The translations under genes and the position numbers were made by a program. The notes below the pieces were generated by a model. It was not told the origin of the DNA. It saw only the letters and a program-made list of their open reading frames with translations, and searched no databases. A stretch of 64,000 bases of DNA from Muricomes sp049840515. Lineage in GTDB: Bacteria > Bacillota > Clostridia > Lachnospirales > Lachnospiraceae. Location: assembly GCA_049840515.1 (NCBI GenBank), contig JASGKW010000021.1:1-64000 (forward strand). Reading direction: 5' to 3'. This document shows, one piece after another, positions 51,177 to 60,458 of this stretch (positions are counted from its first letter, which is position 1; every line of letters begins with the position of its first letter).

Positions 51177-53547
51177 AGGAGATTTCTCCTGCTATTGGTT
51201 TCATTGGCAATTGCTCCAGCCTTGGCATGGAAATTGCCAATGTTTCTCTCATAACGTCTTCTATTGTTTCAACCGGCACGATGTTTATCTCATTTTTTAC
51301 CTCATCCGGCAAATCCTTCAAATCTTCCACGTTATCTTTTGGAATCAACGCTTTTGTAATTCCTGCCCGCTGTGCTGCCAGCAGTTTTTCCTTAAGGCCG
51401 CCGATAGGAAGTACAGCGCCCCTCAGTGTAATTTCACCGGTCATAGCCAGTTTTGGGTCAACCTTAATTCCAGTCACCAGAGATGCCAGTGCAGTAAATA
51501 ATGCAATTCCTGCTGAAGGCCCATCCTTTGGAACTGCTCCTGATGGAACATGGATGTGTAAATCTCTTTCCTTAAAATTGATGGAGTTCAGCGGCAGCCG
51601 GGATTTTAACAGGCTCAATGAAATTTTAGCAGACTCTTTCATTACATCTCCCAATTTTCCAGTCAGCATTACCTGGCCATTTCCTTCCATACTTGTTGCT
51701 TCTATAAACAGGATTTCCCCGCCGACAGGTGTCCATGCCAATCCGGTTACTACTCCCGGAGGATTATCCGCCTGAGCCACATCATGTCTGGATACTCTCT
51801 TTCCGAGAATGTCTTCCAGTTGTTCTGCATTTACCTGATATGGAATTTCTGCCTTATTTGATACAACCTTTTCAGAAACTACTCTGGCAATGGCAGCCAG
51901 CTGTTTCTTCAAACCTCTTACACCCGCCTCCAGAGTATATTCATGAATCACTTTTCTTATTGTCTCTTCTGGAATTACCAGTTGTTCCGCTGTCAGGCCA
52001 TGCTCCTCCAAAGTTCTTGGGACAAGGTGGTCCTTAGCAATATGGAACTTCTCCTCGCTTGTGTAGCTGGAAATCTGTATCACTTCCATTCTGTCCAATA
52101 ACGGCTCCGCTATACTCTCCAGTGAGTTTGCAGTTGCGATGAAGAATACATCGGAAAGGTCATACGGCTGATCCAGATAATGGTCTGTAAAGCTGTTGTT
52201 CTGCTCCGGATCCAGTACTTCGAGCAGTGCGCTCGCCGGATCTCCGCTGTAACCTCCAACCATCAGTTTATCCACTTCATCCAGAACCATAACCGGGTTA
52301 TTTACGCCGGCCTTTTTGATGCTCTGAATAATTCTTCCAGGCATTGCACCTATATAAGTTCTGCGGTGTCCGCGGATTTCAGATTCATCTCTGATACCGC
52401 CCAGACTGAGACGGATATATTTCCTGTCCAGAGCCTCCGCAATGCTCTTTCCGAGACTTGTCTTGCCAGTTCCCGGAGGGCCTACCAGCAGAAGGATGGA
52501 ACCCTTTTTATCCTTTTTGAGCTGCATAACAGCCAAATGCTGGATGATTCTGTCTTTTACTTTCTCCAGACCATAGTGCTGGTCATCCAAAATGAATCTC
52601 GCCTCTGTCAAATCCACCGGCTTTTGTTCTGACTTCTTCCACGGGAGAGAAACCAGAAGATCCAGATAATTGCGGATTACATTGTACTCCGGCCCGTTAG
52701 GTCCCTGAGACTGAAGTTTTTCCAGCTCATCGAGTGCCGCATCTTTGATATCTTCAGGCATTCCTGCCTCCTCAATTTTAGTTGAGTATTCCTCTTCTTT
52801 TTTGGCCCGGCCTTCTTTGCCTTCGTTTAATTCTTCCTGAATTGCCTTTAACTGTTCTCTCAAAACCTGCTCTCTGTAATGCTTATTTGCTTTCTCTGAA
52901 AACCGCTCTGCCATCTGAATCTGCAATCCAATGACTTCCTTATGTTTCAGAATATAATCCATAAAACGCAGGCTTCTCTCTTTCATAGACTGTGCTGCCA
53001 GCAATTCATACTTTTCTTCATTGGAAACAGGAAGGAACTGAGCAAGATATACAATGAGTGAATTTAAGTCATGGAAACTGTCAATTACAGAGATATAACG
53101 CTTTCCATCCGGGAAGTTCTGACTGATTTCTTCTGCAACTCTTCGGATGTAACCAAGCATATCCTCCTGGCTTCTCTCATCCATATCTTCAATATCCGGG
53201 CTCACTTCAAACTGCCCATAGATATAATCATTCTGAATATTTAGCTCTTTTATCTCAACTCTATCAAGAGCTTTGACTGTAAGCTGTATTCCTTTCTCTG
53301 ATTCATGCACATCGTTAATCTCAAATAAAATTCCTATTTTATAAAAATCTTCTTCCGAGACGCCTTCCTGCCTGAAATTTTGTTTTAATGGAAGGGCTAT
53401 ATTCTCTAAGTTATCATCCTCCAAATATTTTATCTGCTCATCGCTCAGGCTGCTCACACTGAGTTTGGTCACTGCACCCGGCAGCAATACTATATTTGAA
53501 ATTGGAATAACAATTCCAGTTCTTCTGTTGTTCTCTGAGTTCATCAT
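51166..53547 (-). CDS. lon: ATP-dependent Lon protease (LonA)
   Basis: This AAA+ serine protease, 793 residues, has an N-terminal LON substrate domain (IPISNIVLLPGAVTKLSVSS...). A coiled coil follows (about 190-260), then the ATPase with Walker A LVGPPGTGKTSLGKS (about 355). The proteolytic Ser is in PKDGPSAG (about 680), and the Lys dyad member is in GGLKEKLLAAQRA. I chose ATG 53547, preceded by AGGAAAG at eight bases; a GTG at 53556 is an alternative. It lies downstream of a TetR-type operator at 53725, so its expression may respond to that regulator. It converges with the DUF4163-type gene. Confidence 0.95.
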   Translation of the reverse strand: MMNSENNRRTGIVIPISNIVLLPGAVTKLSVSSLSDEQIKYLEDDNLENIALPLKQNFRQEGVSEEDFYKIGILFEINDVHESEKGIQLTVKALDRVEIKELNIQNDYIYGQFEVSPDIEDMDERSQEDMLGYIRRVAEEISQNFPDGKRYISVIDSFHDLNSLIVYLAQFLPVSNEEKYELLAAQSMKERSLRFMDYILKHKEVIGLQIQMAERFSEKANKHYREQVLREQLKAIQEELNEGKEGRAKKEEEYSTKIEEAGMPEDIKDAALDELEKLQSQGPNGPEYNVIRNYLDLLVSLPWKKSEQKPVDLTEARFILDDQHYGLEKVKDRIIQHLAVMQLKKDKKGSILLLVGPPGTGKTSLGKSIAEALDRKYIRLSLGGIRDESEIRGHRRTYIGAMPGRIIQSIKKAGVNNPVMVLDEVDKLMVGGYSGDPASALLEVLDPEQNNSFTDHYLDQPYDLSDVFFIATANSLESIAEPLLDRMEVIQISSYTSEEKFHIAKDHLVPRTLEEHGLTAEQLVIPEETIRKVIHEYTLEAGVRGLKKQLAAIARVVSEKVVSNKAEIPYQVNAEQLEDILGKRVSRHDVAQADNPPGVVTGLAWTPVGGEILFIEATSMEGNGQVMLTGKLGDVMKESAKISLSLLKSRLPLNSINFKERDLHIHVPSGAVPKDGPSAGIALFTALASLVTGIKVDPKLAMTGEITLRGAVLPIGGLKEKLLAAQRAGITKALIPKDNVEDLKDLPDEVKNEINIVPVETIEDVMRETLAISMPRLEQLPMKPIAGEISFTI

Positions 53548-53671
53548 ACCAATCACTTTCCTTTCTTATTCATGTTCTTTTCTAATAGACATTTTCTTTC
53601 AACTAGTACTTCTAGAATACAAACATTCTAAATTGTTTCTTATAAGATAACAGTTCAGCCATACAGCTCGA

Positions 53672-53694
53672 GTTGGCTGCTTTGCAGCCTTTTT
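53672..53694 (+). other. Hairpin with plus-strand T-run, unassigned
   Basis: GGCTGC (53675-53680) pairs with GCAGCC (53684-53689) around TTT, and TTTTT follows on the plus strand. It would be a plus-strand terminator, but no plus-strand gene ends here, so its role is unclear. Confidence 0.35.
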
Positions 53695-53724
53695 CGCTGC
53701 TGACGCAGTTAAAACCGTCGCCTT

Positions 53725-53745
53725 ATAAATGAACGTTCGTTTAAT
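53725..53745 (-). promoter_or_regulatory. Second TetR-type operator, upstream of lon
   Basis: ATAAATGAACGTTCGTTTAAT matches the operator at 54393 at 18 of 21 positions and is nearly palindromic. It lies 178 bases before the lon start and 63 bases after the tetR stop. Confidence 0.6.
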
Positions 53746-53807
53746 TAATCTTGAAATAATTGCGAGACCTCCGTGAATCATACACCCACATTAGAATCTC
53801 GCTAAAA

Positions 53808-54371
53808 CTACTCTATCAACAATGCTTCCTGAATCATATAAATCAATTCTTTTAACAGTTCTTCTTTTTCTTCACTGCTCTTACAGTGATCCACCGCAAT
53901 TGACCTCACCGGATAGAACATAATAGCCATCAAGTTGTCATTGCTGTAATTCTTAATAATCCGGTTCTCCTTCATCTCCAAAATCAGATTGTCAATCGCG
54001 CACATTCGCTGGCGCGAACAACTGTTAGCGAGAGAAGGACAGTGGGAAAATTGTTCCACAAAACTAAATATCTCTCTGTTTCCGCAGATATAATCATAAT
54101 AACTGGTAATAAGCACCTCAATTAGTTGCCTGCCCCGCATCTCCCGGTTGATGCGCTCAAGCAGATAGTCAAAAACTTCCTCCGCATATTCATTGTAAAT
54201 ATCCTGGAGCATGACCTCCTTATTTTCAAAATAAATATAAACTGTAGCGGGGGAAACCCCTGCTCTCTTAGCAATCTTCGAGATAGAGGTGCCATGAAAG
54301 CCTTCTTCCAAGATTAGTTTTATAACTGCTTCTTTTATGTTCTTCTCTTTTTCATCATCTTTTCTGCGCAT
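53808..54371 (-). CDS. TetR/AcrR-family transcriptional regulator
   Basis: This 187-residue repressor has an N-terminal HTH (KEAVIKLILEEGFHGTSISKIAKRAGVSPATVYIYFENKEVMLQDI) with the family ending YxYFENKE, and a helical ligand domain with four cysteines or so in HCPSLANSCSRQRMC. The ATG at 54371 follows GAGGTGATG; the longer frame to 54419 overlaps the operator and lacks a ribosome site. An AT-rich near-palindrome just upstream (54393-54414) and a matching copy before lon indicate autoregulation and possible control of lon. The ligand is unknown. Confidence 0.9.
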   Translation of the reverse strand: MRRKDDEKEKNIKEAVIKLILEEGFHGTSISKIAKRAGVSPATVYIYFENKEVMLQDIYNEYAEEVFDYLLERINREMRGRQLIEVLITSYYDYICGNREIFSFVEQFSHCPSLANSCSRQRMCAIDNLILEMKENRIIKNYSNDNLMAIMFYPVRSIAVDHCKSSEEKEELLKELIYMIQEALLIE

Positions 54372-54392
54372 TTCATCACCTCGTAATTTTAT

Positions 54393-54414
54393 AATAAATG
54401 AGCATTCGTTTATT
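54393..54414 (-). promoter_or_regulatory. TetR operator at its own promoter
   Basis: The near-palindrome AATAAATGAGCATTCGTTTATT lies about 20 bases before the tetR start, the usual autoregulatory position. Confidence 0.6.
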
Positions 54415-54520
54415 GTCAATACGAATTTTCTTTGTTTATCAAATTTTCATGAATTATGTTCTATCTGTTTGACATGATACATATGGTTTATCTTTTGACT
54501 AAATGATAATTGATGTTTAG

Positions 54521-54558
54521 AAAACTATGGCGGTTCAATCATGAACCGCCATAGTTTT
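54521..54558 (-). terminator. Terminator of the ECF-DUF169 operon
   Basis: AAAACTATGGCGGTTCA (54521-54537) and its perfect complement (54542-54558) form a 17-base stem with loop ATCA, and TTTT follows. It ends the minus-strand operon before the tetR gene. Confidence 0.85.
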
Positions 54559-54570
54559 CTTTATTCTATT

Positions 54571-55314
54571 CTAGTAGTTAGGCTGAGTCGCTATGACTCC
54601 TTCCGTTATCGTCTCAAAAAGCTCAAAGGGAATCCCCACAGCCATATCATTTGGGCTCCACTTACAGAGCATTCTTGTACTGGGGCACAGTACACTTACA
54701 TTCATCTCTCCAGTTAAATAAGGAGATACAGTTAATTCAGAACAGACACCCTGCATTGCCCCCATATCAATTTCCGGTTTCCGCCCCGTACTATATGCAT
54801 AGCCCTGAACAAGTCTCATAGATTGCAAAGCATCGGTCATCATAATAATAATGTCTGGAACCTGCACACAGTCTTCCAGAGGAACAATTGCTATCCCGTA
54901 AGTATTCACCCCTGTGTGATGAAGACTTTTAATAGATGCACGCATTCTTCTTGCTACTGCCACAGAGGAATATAATTTATAAGAGAAGTATTCCTGTCCA
55001 CTTTCAATTCTCTCAGTGCTTGGTTCTAATGCCAGAGCAGTAGTTGCACCATCACATTTGTGATGTTCAAGCCGGCTTTTCAAACCATTGCCTTCGCTTG
55101 CTTTTTTTACCATGACACAATAGGGCATTGCCGATTTTGTCTCTTCAATTGGATATTCATTATAGTCTTCTTCCGAAAAAAGAAAGGTAATTCCCACGGG
55201 CTTCCTCTTTAATTCTAATGTGGTGCTCAAACTTTCAATGCAGCCTAAAATTCTTTCCCTTGGATATTCCTCATGAGGTAATCCATATTGAATATTTGAA
55301 TGTTTAAATGGCAT
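54571..55314 (-). CDS. DUF169-family protein
   Basis: This 247-residue soluble protein belongs to the DUF169 family by the motifs LKRKPVGITFLFSEEDY, MPYCVMVKKASEGNGLKSRLEHHKCDGATTALAL and the ending MAVGIPFELFETI. Three to four cysteines (in HHKCDGATT, GVCSEL and VLCPST) suggest a metal or cofactor site. Family function is not established. The ATG at 55314 follows GGGAG. It is the last gene of the ykoE-ecfA-ecfT operon, so the protein may use, or be linked to, the imported cofactor. Confidence 0.8.
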   Translation of the reverse strand: MPFKHSNIQYGLPHEEYPRERILGCIESLSTTLELKRKPVGITFLFSEEDYNEYPIEETKSAMPYCVMVKKASEGNGLKSRLEHHKCDGATTALALEPSTERIESGQEYFSYKLYSSVAVARRMRASIKSLHHTGVNTYGIAIVPLEDCVQVPDIIIMMTDALQSMRLVQGYAYSTGRKPEIDMGAMQGVCSELTVSPYLTGEMNVSVLCPSTRMLCKWSPNDMAVGIPFELFETITEGVIATQPNY

Positions 55315-55327
55315 ATATATCTCCCTT

Positions 55328-56135
55328 CTACTTAGCAAACTTAAAACTAAACTGAAATAAATCAAACTTCATAAGTATCATGACAAAAAATATATAAAAT
55401 ACAACCAGCGCCGCCAAAAACAGCACATCCTGTTTATCTATTTTGGTCCGAACGTAAAAACTTCGTTCTGTATTGCTGCCCAATCCCCGGCTCTCCATCG
55501 CACAAGCTATACGCTCTCCCCTTCTTGCAGCAATACACAGCAGAGGAAGCAATACCCGAAATGGAGAGGTAAATCTTGAAATCACATTTTTATTCCAGGG
55601 AATTCCTCTAATCTCCTGTGCCAAGTGTATGCTGTCTACCTGTTCCTGCAATTCGGGCAGAAATCTATATGCGGCCAATGCTGCATACCCGTGTACCACC
55701 GAAACTTTGCACTGCAGAATCAAGCTCAATACAAGGTCACGGGGACGGGTTGTTAATACAAATCCCATGGATGCCGTAACTAAGGCTAAAATCCGAAATC
55801 CCAGGGAGAGTCCCTGGATCAAATCACGCCTGCTCCACTGGAAAATCCAAAAAGAGCAGACGATGTCCGCCTCTTTCCCAATTCCTCTTAATACCAGCAT
55901 GGAAATCATGAAAATGACACTGACAACAATAAAAACCAGTAATCTCCGCAGTAAATTTTGCAGCGGAATTTTTCCCTCCCAGCCATATTCCCACAAATGC
56001 AATTAAAAAAGTGAGAATAGGAAGTACCGGAAAAAAGGAAAGACTGGTGATTACCGTAATAATTAAAACACCCGCCAGTTTAATGACCGGGCTTCTTCTA
56101 TGTAAATAAGAGTCTCGTTCAATATACGCAAACAC
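55328..56135 (-). CDS. ecfT: ECF transporter T component EcfT, frameshifted
   Basis: EcfT is the scaffold that links ATPases to the substrate-specific S component. The N-terminal frame (from 56135) gives MFAYIERDSYLHRRSPVIKLAGVLI..., and the C-terminal frame has PELQEQVDSIHLAQEIRGIPW, the first coupling motif, and RRGERIACAMESRGLG, the Ala-Arg-Gly-type second motif. The frames meet near 55973, where AAAAA should be four A (GGK-IPLQNLL). This gives about 268 residues and five helices. Single-base insertion in a homopolymer is the likely cause. The gene overlaps the ATPase gene by 17 bases. Confidence 0.88.
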
Positions 56136-57667
56136 CGTACCCTCTCCCTTCTCTCACCAGCTCATCAAAATACGCCTTGGATGTCGAATCAAAAGTCGTT
56201 CTGCCATTTTGAATTTCAATCACCCTTCTCGCATAATCCCTCACCAAAGACAAATCATGCGTAATCATAATGATTGTTGTCCCATTTTCATTTAGCGTCT
56301 GCATATCTTTCATCAATTCATGACGGTTTTCAAAATCCTGTCCATATGTAGGCTCATCTAAAAATAAGATTTTTTGTTCCGTCAAAAGCATAGTTGCAAC
56401 GCTTAAGCGCCTTTTCTGTCCCTGGCTCAACACAAAAGGACTTTTATCTTTATCCTTCTCCAGGTGGAACTGCCTGAGCATACTAAAAACCCTATCCTCT
56501 TTCTCTTTTCGGCTGATACGTTCCTTTTTCAAACTAAACATCATTTCATCAATCACAGAGTTTGTAACAAATTGATTTTCAGGATTCTGAAACACCAGCC
56601 CCATTTGATGATATAGCTCTTTCTTCTTATATTGTTCAACTGGCTTTCCATAAAGTTTTACCTGGCCTTCATTCTGCTGGATAATCCGAAAAATCAATCG
56701 CAGCAGGGTGGACTTTCCAGCTTCCATTTTCTCCAACAATTGCTAAAAAATCCTGTTCCTTTACAGATAAATCCAGCCCGTCCAAAATCCACTGATTGTT
56801 TGTCAGCGAATTCTTTCCAGATTTCTGGTATGTAAACTTCAAATCAGATATTTCAAGAACTGTCGAACGTTCTGCCTTAGTCTCAGCTTTTTCCTCTGCC
56901 GTTTTGCTGATGTTCCTTCCCGGCACATGATTTTTCTGAAAAATATCCTGCCCTTGTTTGCCTGACAGTAATTCTCCTTTTGGACTCATTACAGATAAAT
57001 AATCTATTTCATCTATAATTTCTTCTAAGTTATGCTCCACCAAAATGATGGTTCTTCCCTGCTCTCTTGACAATCTTACAATAAGAGAAAATATTTCCTG
57101 ACGACTTTTGGGGTCCAAATTTGCTGTAGGTTCATCCAACAACAAGACTTCCGGTTCCATGACTAAAATAGATGCAATGGCAACTTTTTGTTTCTGTCCT
57201 CCTGAAAGATTATTTAAATCACATTTCTCATATCCCTCCATGCCGACATACTCCAGTGTCTGTGCTATGCGCCTCTTTATCTCTTCCGGGGGCAAAGATA
57301 AGTTTTCCATTCCAAAAGCCAACTCTTCTTCTACCGTAAATGTACAGAACTGACTTTCCGGAGATTGCATGACCAGACCAATTTTTCTGCATCTATACCG
57401 GGGCAGTTCATCTGTAATGTTTTTTCCCTCAAAAAATACGCTTCCTTCTATTTTTCCCTCTATCATATGTGGTATCATTCCGTTCAGCAAATATAAAAGT
57501 GAACTTTTCCCGCATCCGCTTGCTCCCGCAATTGCATGGATTTTTCCTTTATAAAACTGACAGGAAATCTGCTTCCATACCCAATTATCTTCTCCTTCAT
57601 AGGAATACGATGCATTTTCTATTTCCATAATGACAGTGCCTGATGCAGTGTCTATTTCTTTGCACAT
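56119..57667 (-). CDS. ecfA: Tandem ECF ATPase (EcfA-type double ABC protein), frameshifted
   Basis: A single chain of about 515 residues with two ABC domains. Domain 1 has Walker A AGASGCGKSSLL, signature LSGGQKQKVAIA and Walker B VLLLDEPTANLDPKS. Domain 2 has Walker A GENGAGKSTLLRL (rejoined across the frame change), signature LSQGQKRRLSVA, Walker B ILFLDEPTYGQD and switch His MITHDLSLV. The frame breaks near 56720 at GGAAGCTGGA, which should read GGA-GCT-GGA; one base is extra. Fused EcfA1-EcfA2 chains are known but less common than separate genes. The start (ATG 57667) overlaps the ykoE stop. Confidence 0.88.
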
Positions 57668-58212
57668 GCGAACCCTCTTAATACCCCAGTCTTATTTAAT
57701 GCAGCAGTAATGCCTTTTACAAGAAGTGTCCCTATAATCGCAGCGCTTAAGAGACGCACTATGATAATTCCTGTCACAATCTTCGCACCGTAAGTAAGCG
57801 TTCCAAACACAAGGGCATCTCTTGAAAATACTAATAATGCACCCAAAATCGCACCAATCACCATATTCTTCATGTTACCTTCATATTTTCCAAACAAAGC
57901 ATACCCAATTTCAATTCCGATTGCCTGTAAAACTCCTGCCAAAATCAACTGAATTCCATAAGGACTTCCCAGCAGTAAATTTACACCTGCTGTCACTAAT
58001 GCACCATACACTGCAAATCCCGGCTTACGTACTATATACATAGGCAACGCTGCCGACAGCAGATAAATTCCAAAAGTAAGTTCCATAAATACAGTTCCCA
58101 GTACTGCTGACAATGGCATATATGCATAATCCATCAACGTATAAAGTACTCCCACCACCGCAGCTATCATCGCAATTACAACAACCTCTTTTGTTTTCCA
58201 TCCATTTTTCAT
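57652..58212 (-). CDS. ykoE: ECF transporter S component, YkoE-like
   Basis: This substrate-binding membrane protein has 186 residues and about six helices. Family stretches are KTKEVVVIAMIAAVVGVLYTLMDY (start), FMELTFGIYLLSAALPMYIVRKPG, YGIQLILAGVLQAIGIEIGYALFGKY and a KK tail. YkoE proteins import thiamine precursors such as hydroxymethylpyrimidine, but I found no TPP riboswitch upstream. The ATG at 58212 follows GAAGGAGA. The leader contains a 15-base hairpin (58274-58308). Confidence 0.82.
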   Translation of the reverse strand: MKNGWKTKEVVVIAMIAAVVGVLYTLMDYAYMPLSAVLGTVFMELTFGIYLLSAALPMYIVRKPGFAVYGALVTAGVNLLLGSPYGIQLILAGVLQAIGIEIGYALFGKYEGNMKNMVIGAILGALLVFSRDALVFGTLTYGAKIVTGIIIVRLLSAAIIGTLLVKGITAALNKTGVLRGFACAKK

Positions 58213-58273
58213 CTTTCGAGTCTCCTTCTCTTCCTTAAATGTACCTGTATTAAATTGTTTGTTATCATAAAAC

Positions 58274-58308
58274 TGTCGTTTCCTGAATTGGCCATTCAAG
58301 AAACGACA
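58274..58308 (-). promoter_or_regulatory. Long hairpin in the ykoE leader
   Basis: TGTCGTTTCCTGAAT (58274-58288) and ATTCAAGAAACGACA (58294-58308) form a 15-base stem with one mismatch and a 5-base loop, between an AT-rich promoter-like region and the ribosome site. It may be an operator, an attenuator or an mRNA stabiliser. Confidence 0.5.
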
Positions 58309-58462
58309 TGAACTTACGAGTATTATAATTGCATAGATAATGAGGTTTTTCAAATTGTTTATCCCTATAATATTATTATCTTTTTCTATAAGGTCTTCTT
58401 CTTTCCCCTCCCGCTGCCTGTAATATCGAACACTTTAACTTCAAAGGCTGCTTTTCTTCAAA

Positions 58463-58492
58463 AGGCCCCCGAAGATGAACCTTCGGGGGCCT
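58463..58492 (-). terminator. Terminator of the sugar ABC / epimerase operon
   Basis: AGGCCCCCGAAG (58463-58474) and its perfect complement (58481-58492) form a 12-base GC-rich stem with loop ATGAAC, followed by TTTT on the minus strand. Confidence 0.85.
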
Positions 58493-58505
58493 CTGTTTAC
58501 AAATC

Positions 58506-59480
58506 TTATTTACCGATAAACTGATCTACATTCTCACTTGTGATAAGCTGGAAATCTACTTTATATCTGGACTCTACTTTTTCTCCTTTTGCAACTTTAA
58601 CTGCAACATCAATTGCTGTAGAAGCCTGTCCCTCTGCATCCTGGAGTACAGTTGCAGACAAACGTCCGTCTTTAATAGCCTGCAGTGCATCCGGGATAGC
58701 GTCTGTACCGATGATTATCATATCTCTGTTCTGTGACTCACATGCCTGCAAAGCTCCCATTGCCATATCGTCATTTTCACAGATAATAGCATTCAAATCT
58801 GGATATTTTCCTAACCAGTCTTCTGTTGTTGACATAGCTGTACTTCTGGCCCAGTTAGCTGTCAGAGTTGCTACGCACTCAATGCCTTTTTCTTTCAGAA
58901 TTGTGTTTTCAAGACCTTCGTATCTCTTAATCTGTGCGCTCTGTCCCAGCTCACCTTCCAGAATCGCAATCTTACCTTTGCCATCCAACTGCTCTGTAAT
59001 ATATTTTCCCATGATTTCTCCGGCCTCTACATCTTCAGAGCCGACAAAAGCTGCATAGTCTGTACGAGTTGTCTCTGTATTTACCTCAACCACCGGAATA
59101 TCTGCTGCCGCTGCCAAATCAAGTACCTGTGCAGAACCGTCCGCATCCTGAGGATTCAAAACGATTACATCTACGCCCTGTGCAATCAAATCTTCTGCCT
59201 GTGAAATCTGTTTTGCAATATCAGCCTGTCCATCCAATAATGATAATTCAGCGTCAGGATATTCAGATTTGATATAAGCTTCGATTGCTGTTCCCAACTT
59301 GTTGGAATAAGTATCTGACATTGTCTTCATCAGAACACCCACTTTTATTCCTCCATCTTTGGAAGTTTCCTGTGTACTAGTGTTCCCCTTCTCCTCTTTC
59401 GCGCCGTTTCCTGTGCAAGCCACAAGACTTAATGCAAGAGCTGCCGCTACAATAATCGTCCCTACCTTTTTCATCTTCAT
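58506..59480 (-). CDS. Sugar ABC transporter substrate-binding lipoprotein (RbsB/AlsB-like)
   Basis: This 324-residue protein has a signal sequence MKMKKVGTIIVAAALALSLVAC with the lipobox Cys at 22. A pentose/hexose-binding fold follows, with VGVLMKTMSDTYSNKLGTAIEAY, GVDVIVLNPQDADGSAQVLDLAAAADIPVVEVN and the hinge DNDMAMGALQACESQNRD-like ENDDMAMGALQACESQNR. It is closest to RbsB/AlsB. GGGAAGG precedes the ATG at 59480. It is the last gene of the epimerase-pfkB-rbsA-rbsC-like operon and receives the terminator at 58463. Confidence 0.88.
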   Translation of the reverse strand: MKMKKVGTIIVAAALALSLVACTGNGAKEEKGNTSTQETSKDGGIKVGVLMKTMSDTYSNKLGTAIEAYIKSEYPDAELSLLDGQADIAKQISQAEDLIAQGVDVIVLNPQDADGSAQVLDLAAAADIPVVEVNTETTRTDYAAFVGSEDVEAGEIMGKYITEQLDGKGKIAILEGELGQSAQIKRYEGLENTILKEKGIECVATLTANWARSTAMSTTEDWLGKYPDLNAIICENDDMAMGALQACESQNRDMIIIGTDAIPDALQAIKDGRLSATVLQDAEGQASTAIDVAVKVAKGEKVESRYKVDFQLITSENVDQFIGK

Positions 59481-59509
59481 AATGCTACCTTCCCTTTTCT
59501 CTTATTTTT

Positions 59510-60448
59510 TTATTTTGATAAATCCTTAGAACGTATGTCAAAACATACAGCGCCCAGGATAATCAATCCTTTAATGATTTGCTGATAATATGAGGACACA
59601 CCTAATAAATTGAGTCCATTATTTAATGTTCCAATAATCAAGATTCCGATGAGGGTTCCGCCGATGGTACCAACGCCTCCCGTCATACTTGTTCCTCCGA
59701 TAACCGCGGATGCTATGGCGTCTGTTTCAAAGCCGACTCCGACTGCCGGCTGACCTGAATTCGTCCTGGATGCCAGTACAATTCCCGCTGTACCTGCCAG
59801 CACGCCTCCTAAAATGTAGACGCGGAGCAGAACACTTTTTACTTTGATGCCTGATACACTTGCCGCCTTCATATTGCCTCCGGTTGCATAAATGTACCGT
59901 CCAAATTTCATTTTGCTCAGCAGTATATGTGATAAAAGTGCAATCACCAGGAAAATAACGATTGGCACACTGCCTTTTCCAATCACGCTAAAGCCCGGGG
60001 ATGCTAAAGTATATGGTTTACCGTCTGAATAAACATATGCAAATCCTCTGGCAATTGTCATGCCAGCAAGTGTTGCCACAAAGGCAGGCACATTCATCCA
60101 CGCTACAAAAAATCCATTCATTGCGCCAAACAGAGCACAGACAACTATCGCTGCTACTACGGCAAGCGCCACATTGCTCGGGTCATTTACCAGGATACTT
60201 CCTGACACAACTCCTGACACAGCAATCAGGGAGCCAACGGTCAAATCAATTCCTCCCGTCATAATGACAAAGGTCATACCGATGGCAATAATCCCATTAA
60301 CAGAAACCTGACGGAAAATATTTACCATGTTGTTAAATGTACGGAATGTGGGAGAAACACTTAACATGAGAAGCCACATGACTACCAATACAATCAATAT
60401 TCCATATTTTTTGGCAAAATCCATGCCTGTCAACTTTTTCATTTTCAT
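59510..60448 (-). CDS. Sugar ABC transporter permease (RbsC/AlsC-like)
   Basis: This 312-residue permease has eight to nine hydrophobic helices and the BPD_transp_2 pattern. IIAIGMTFVIMTGGIDLTVGSLIAVSGVVSG is the RbsC signature, YIYATGGNMKAASVSGIKVKSV is the coupling loop, and VIGGTSMTGGVGTIGGTLIGILIIGTLNNGLNLLGVSSYYQQIIKG ends the protein. I chose ATG 60448 behind AGGAGG; the longer frame starts inside the ATPase gene. It forms the channel with the ATPase encoded just upstream. Confidence 0.9.
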   Translation of the reverse strand: MKMKKLTGMDFAKKYGILIVLVVMWLLMLSVSPTFRTFNNMVNIFRQVSVNGIIAIGMTFVIMTGGIDLTVGSLIAVSGVVSGSILVNDPSNVALAVVAAIVVCALFGAMNGFFVAWMNVPAFVATLAGMTIARGFAYVYSDGKPYTLASPGFSVIGKGSVPIVIFLVIALLSHILLSKMKFGRYIYATGGNMKAASVSGIKVKSVLLRVYILGGVLAGTAGIVLASRTNSGQPAVGVGFETDAIASAVIGGTSMTGGVGTIGGTLIGILIIGTLNNGLNLLGVSSYYQQIIKGLIILGAVCFDIRSKDLSK

Positions 60449-60458
60449 TCTCTTCCTC

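Noticed and set aside
53599..53781. 60-residue minus-strand ORF between tetR and lon
   Set aside because: No ribosome site or recognisable domain, and it overlaps the TetR operator and a hairpin.
58213..58505. TPP riboswitch before the YkoE-like gene
   Set aside because: None of the conserved TPP-riboswitch elements was recognised; only an unrelated hairpin is present.
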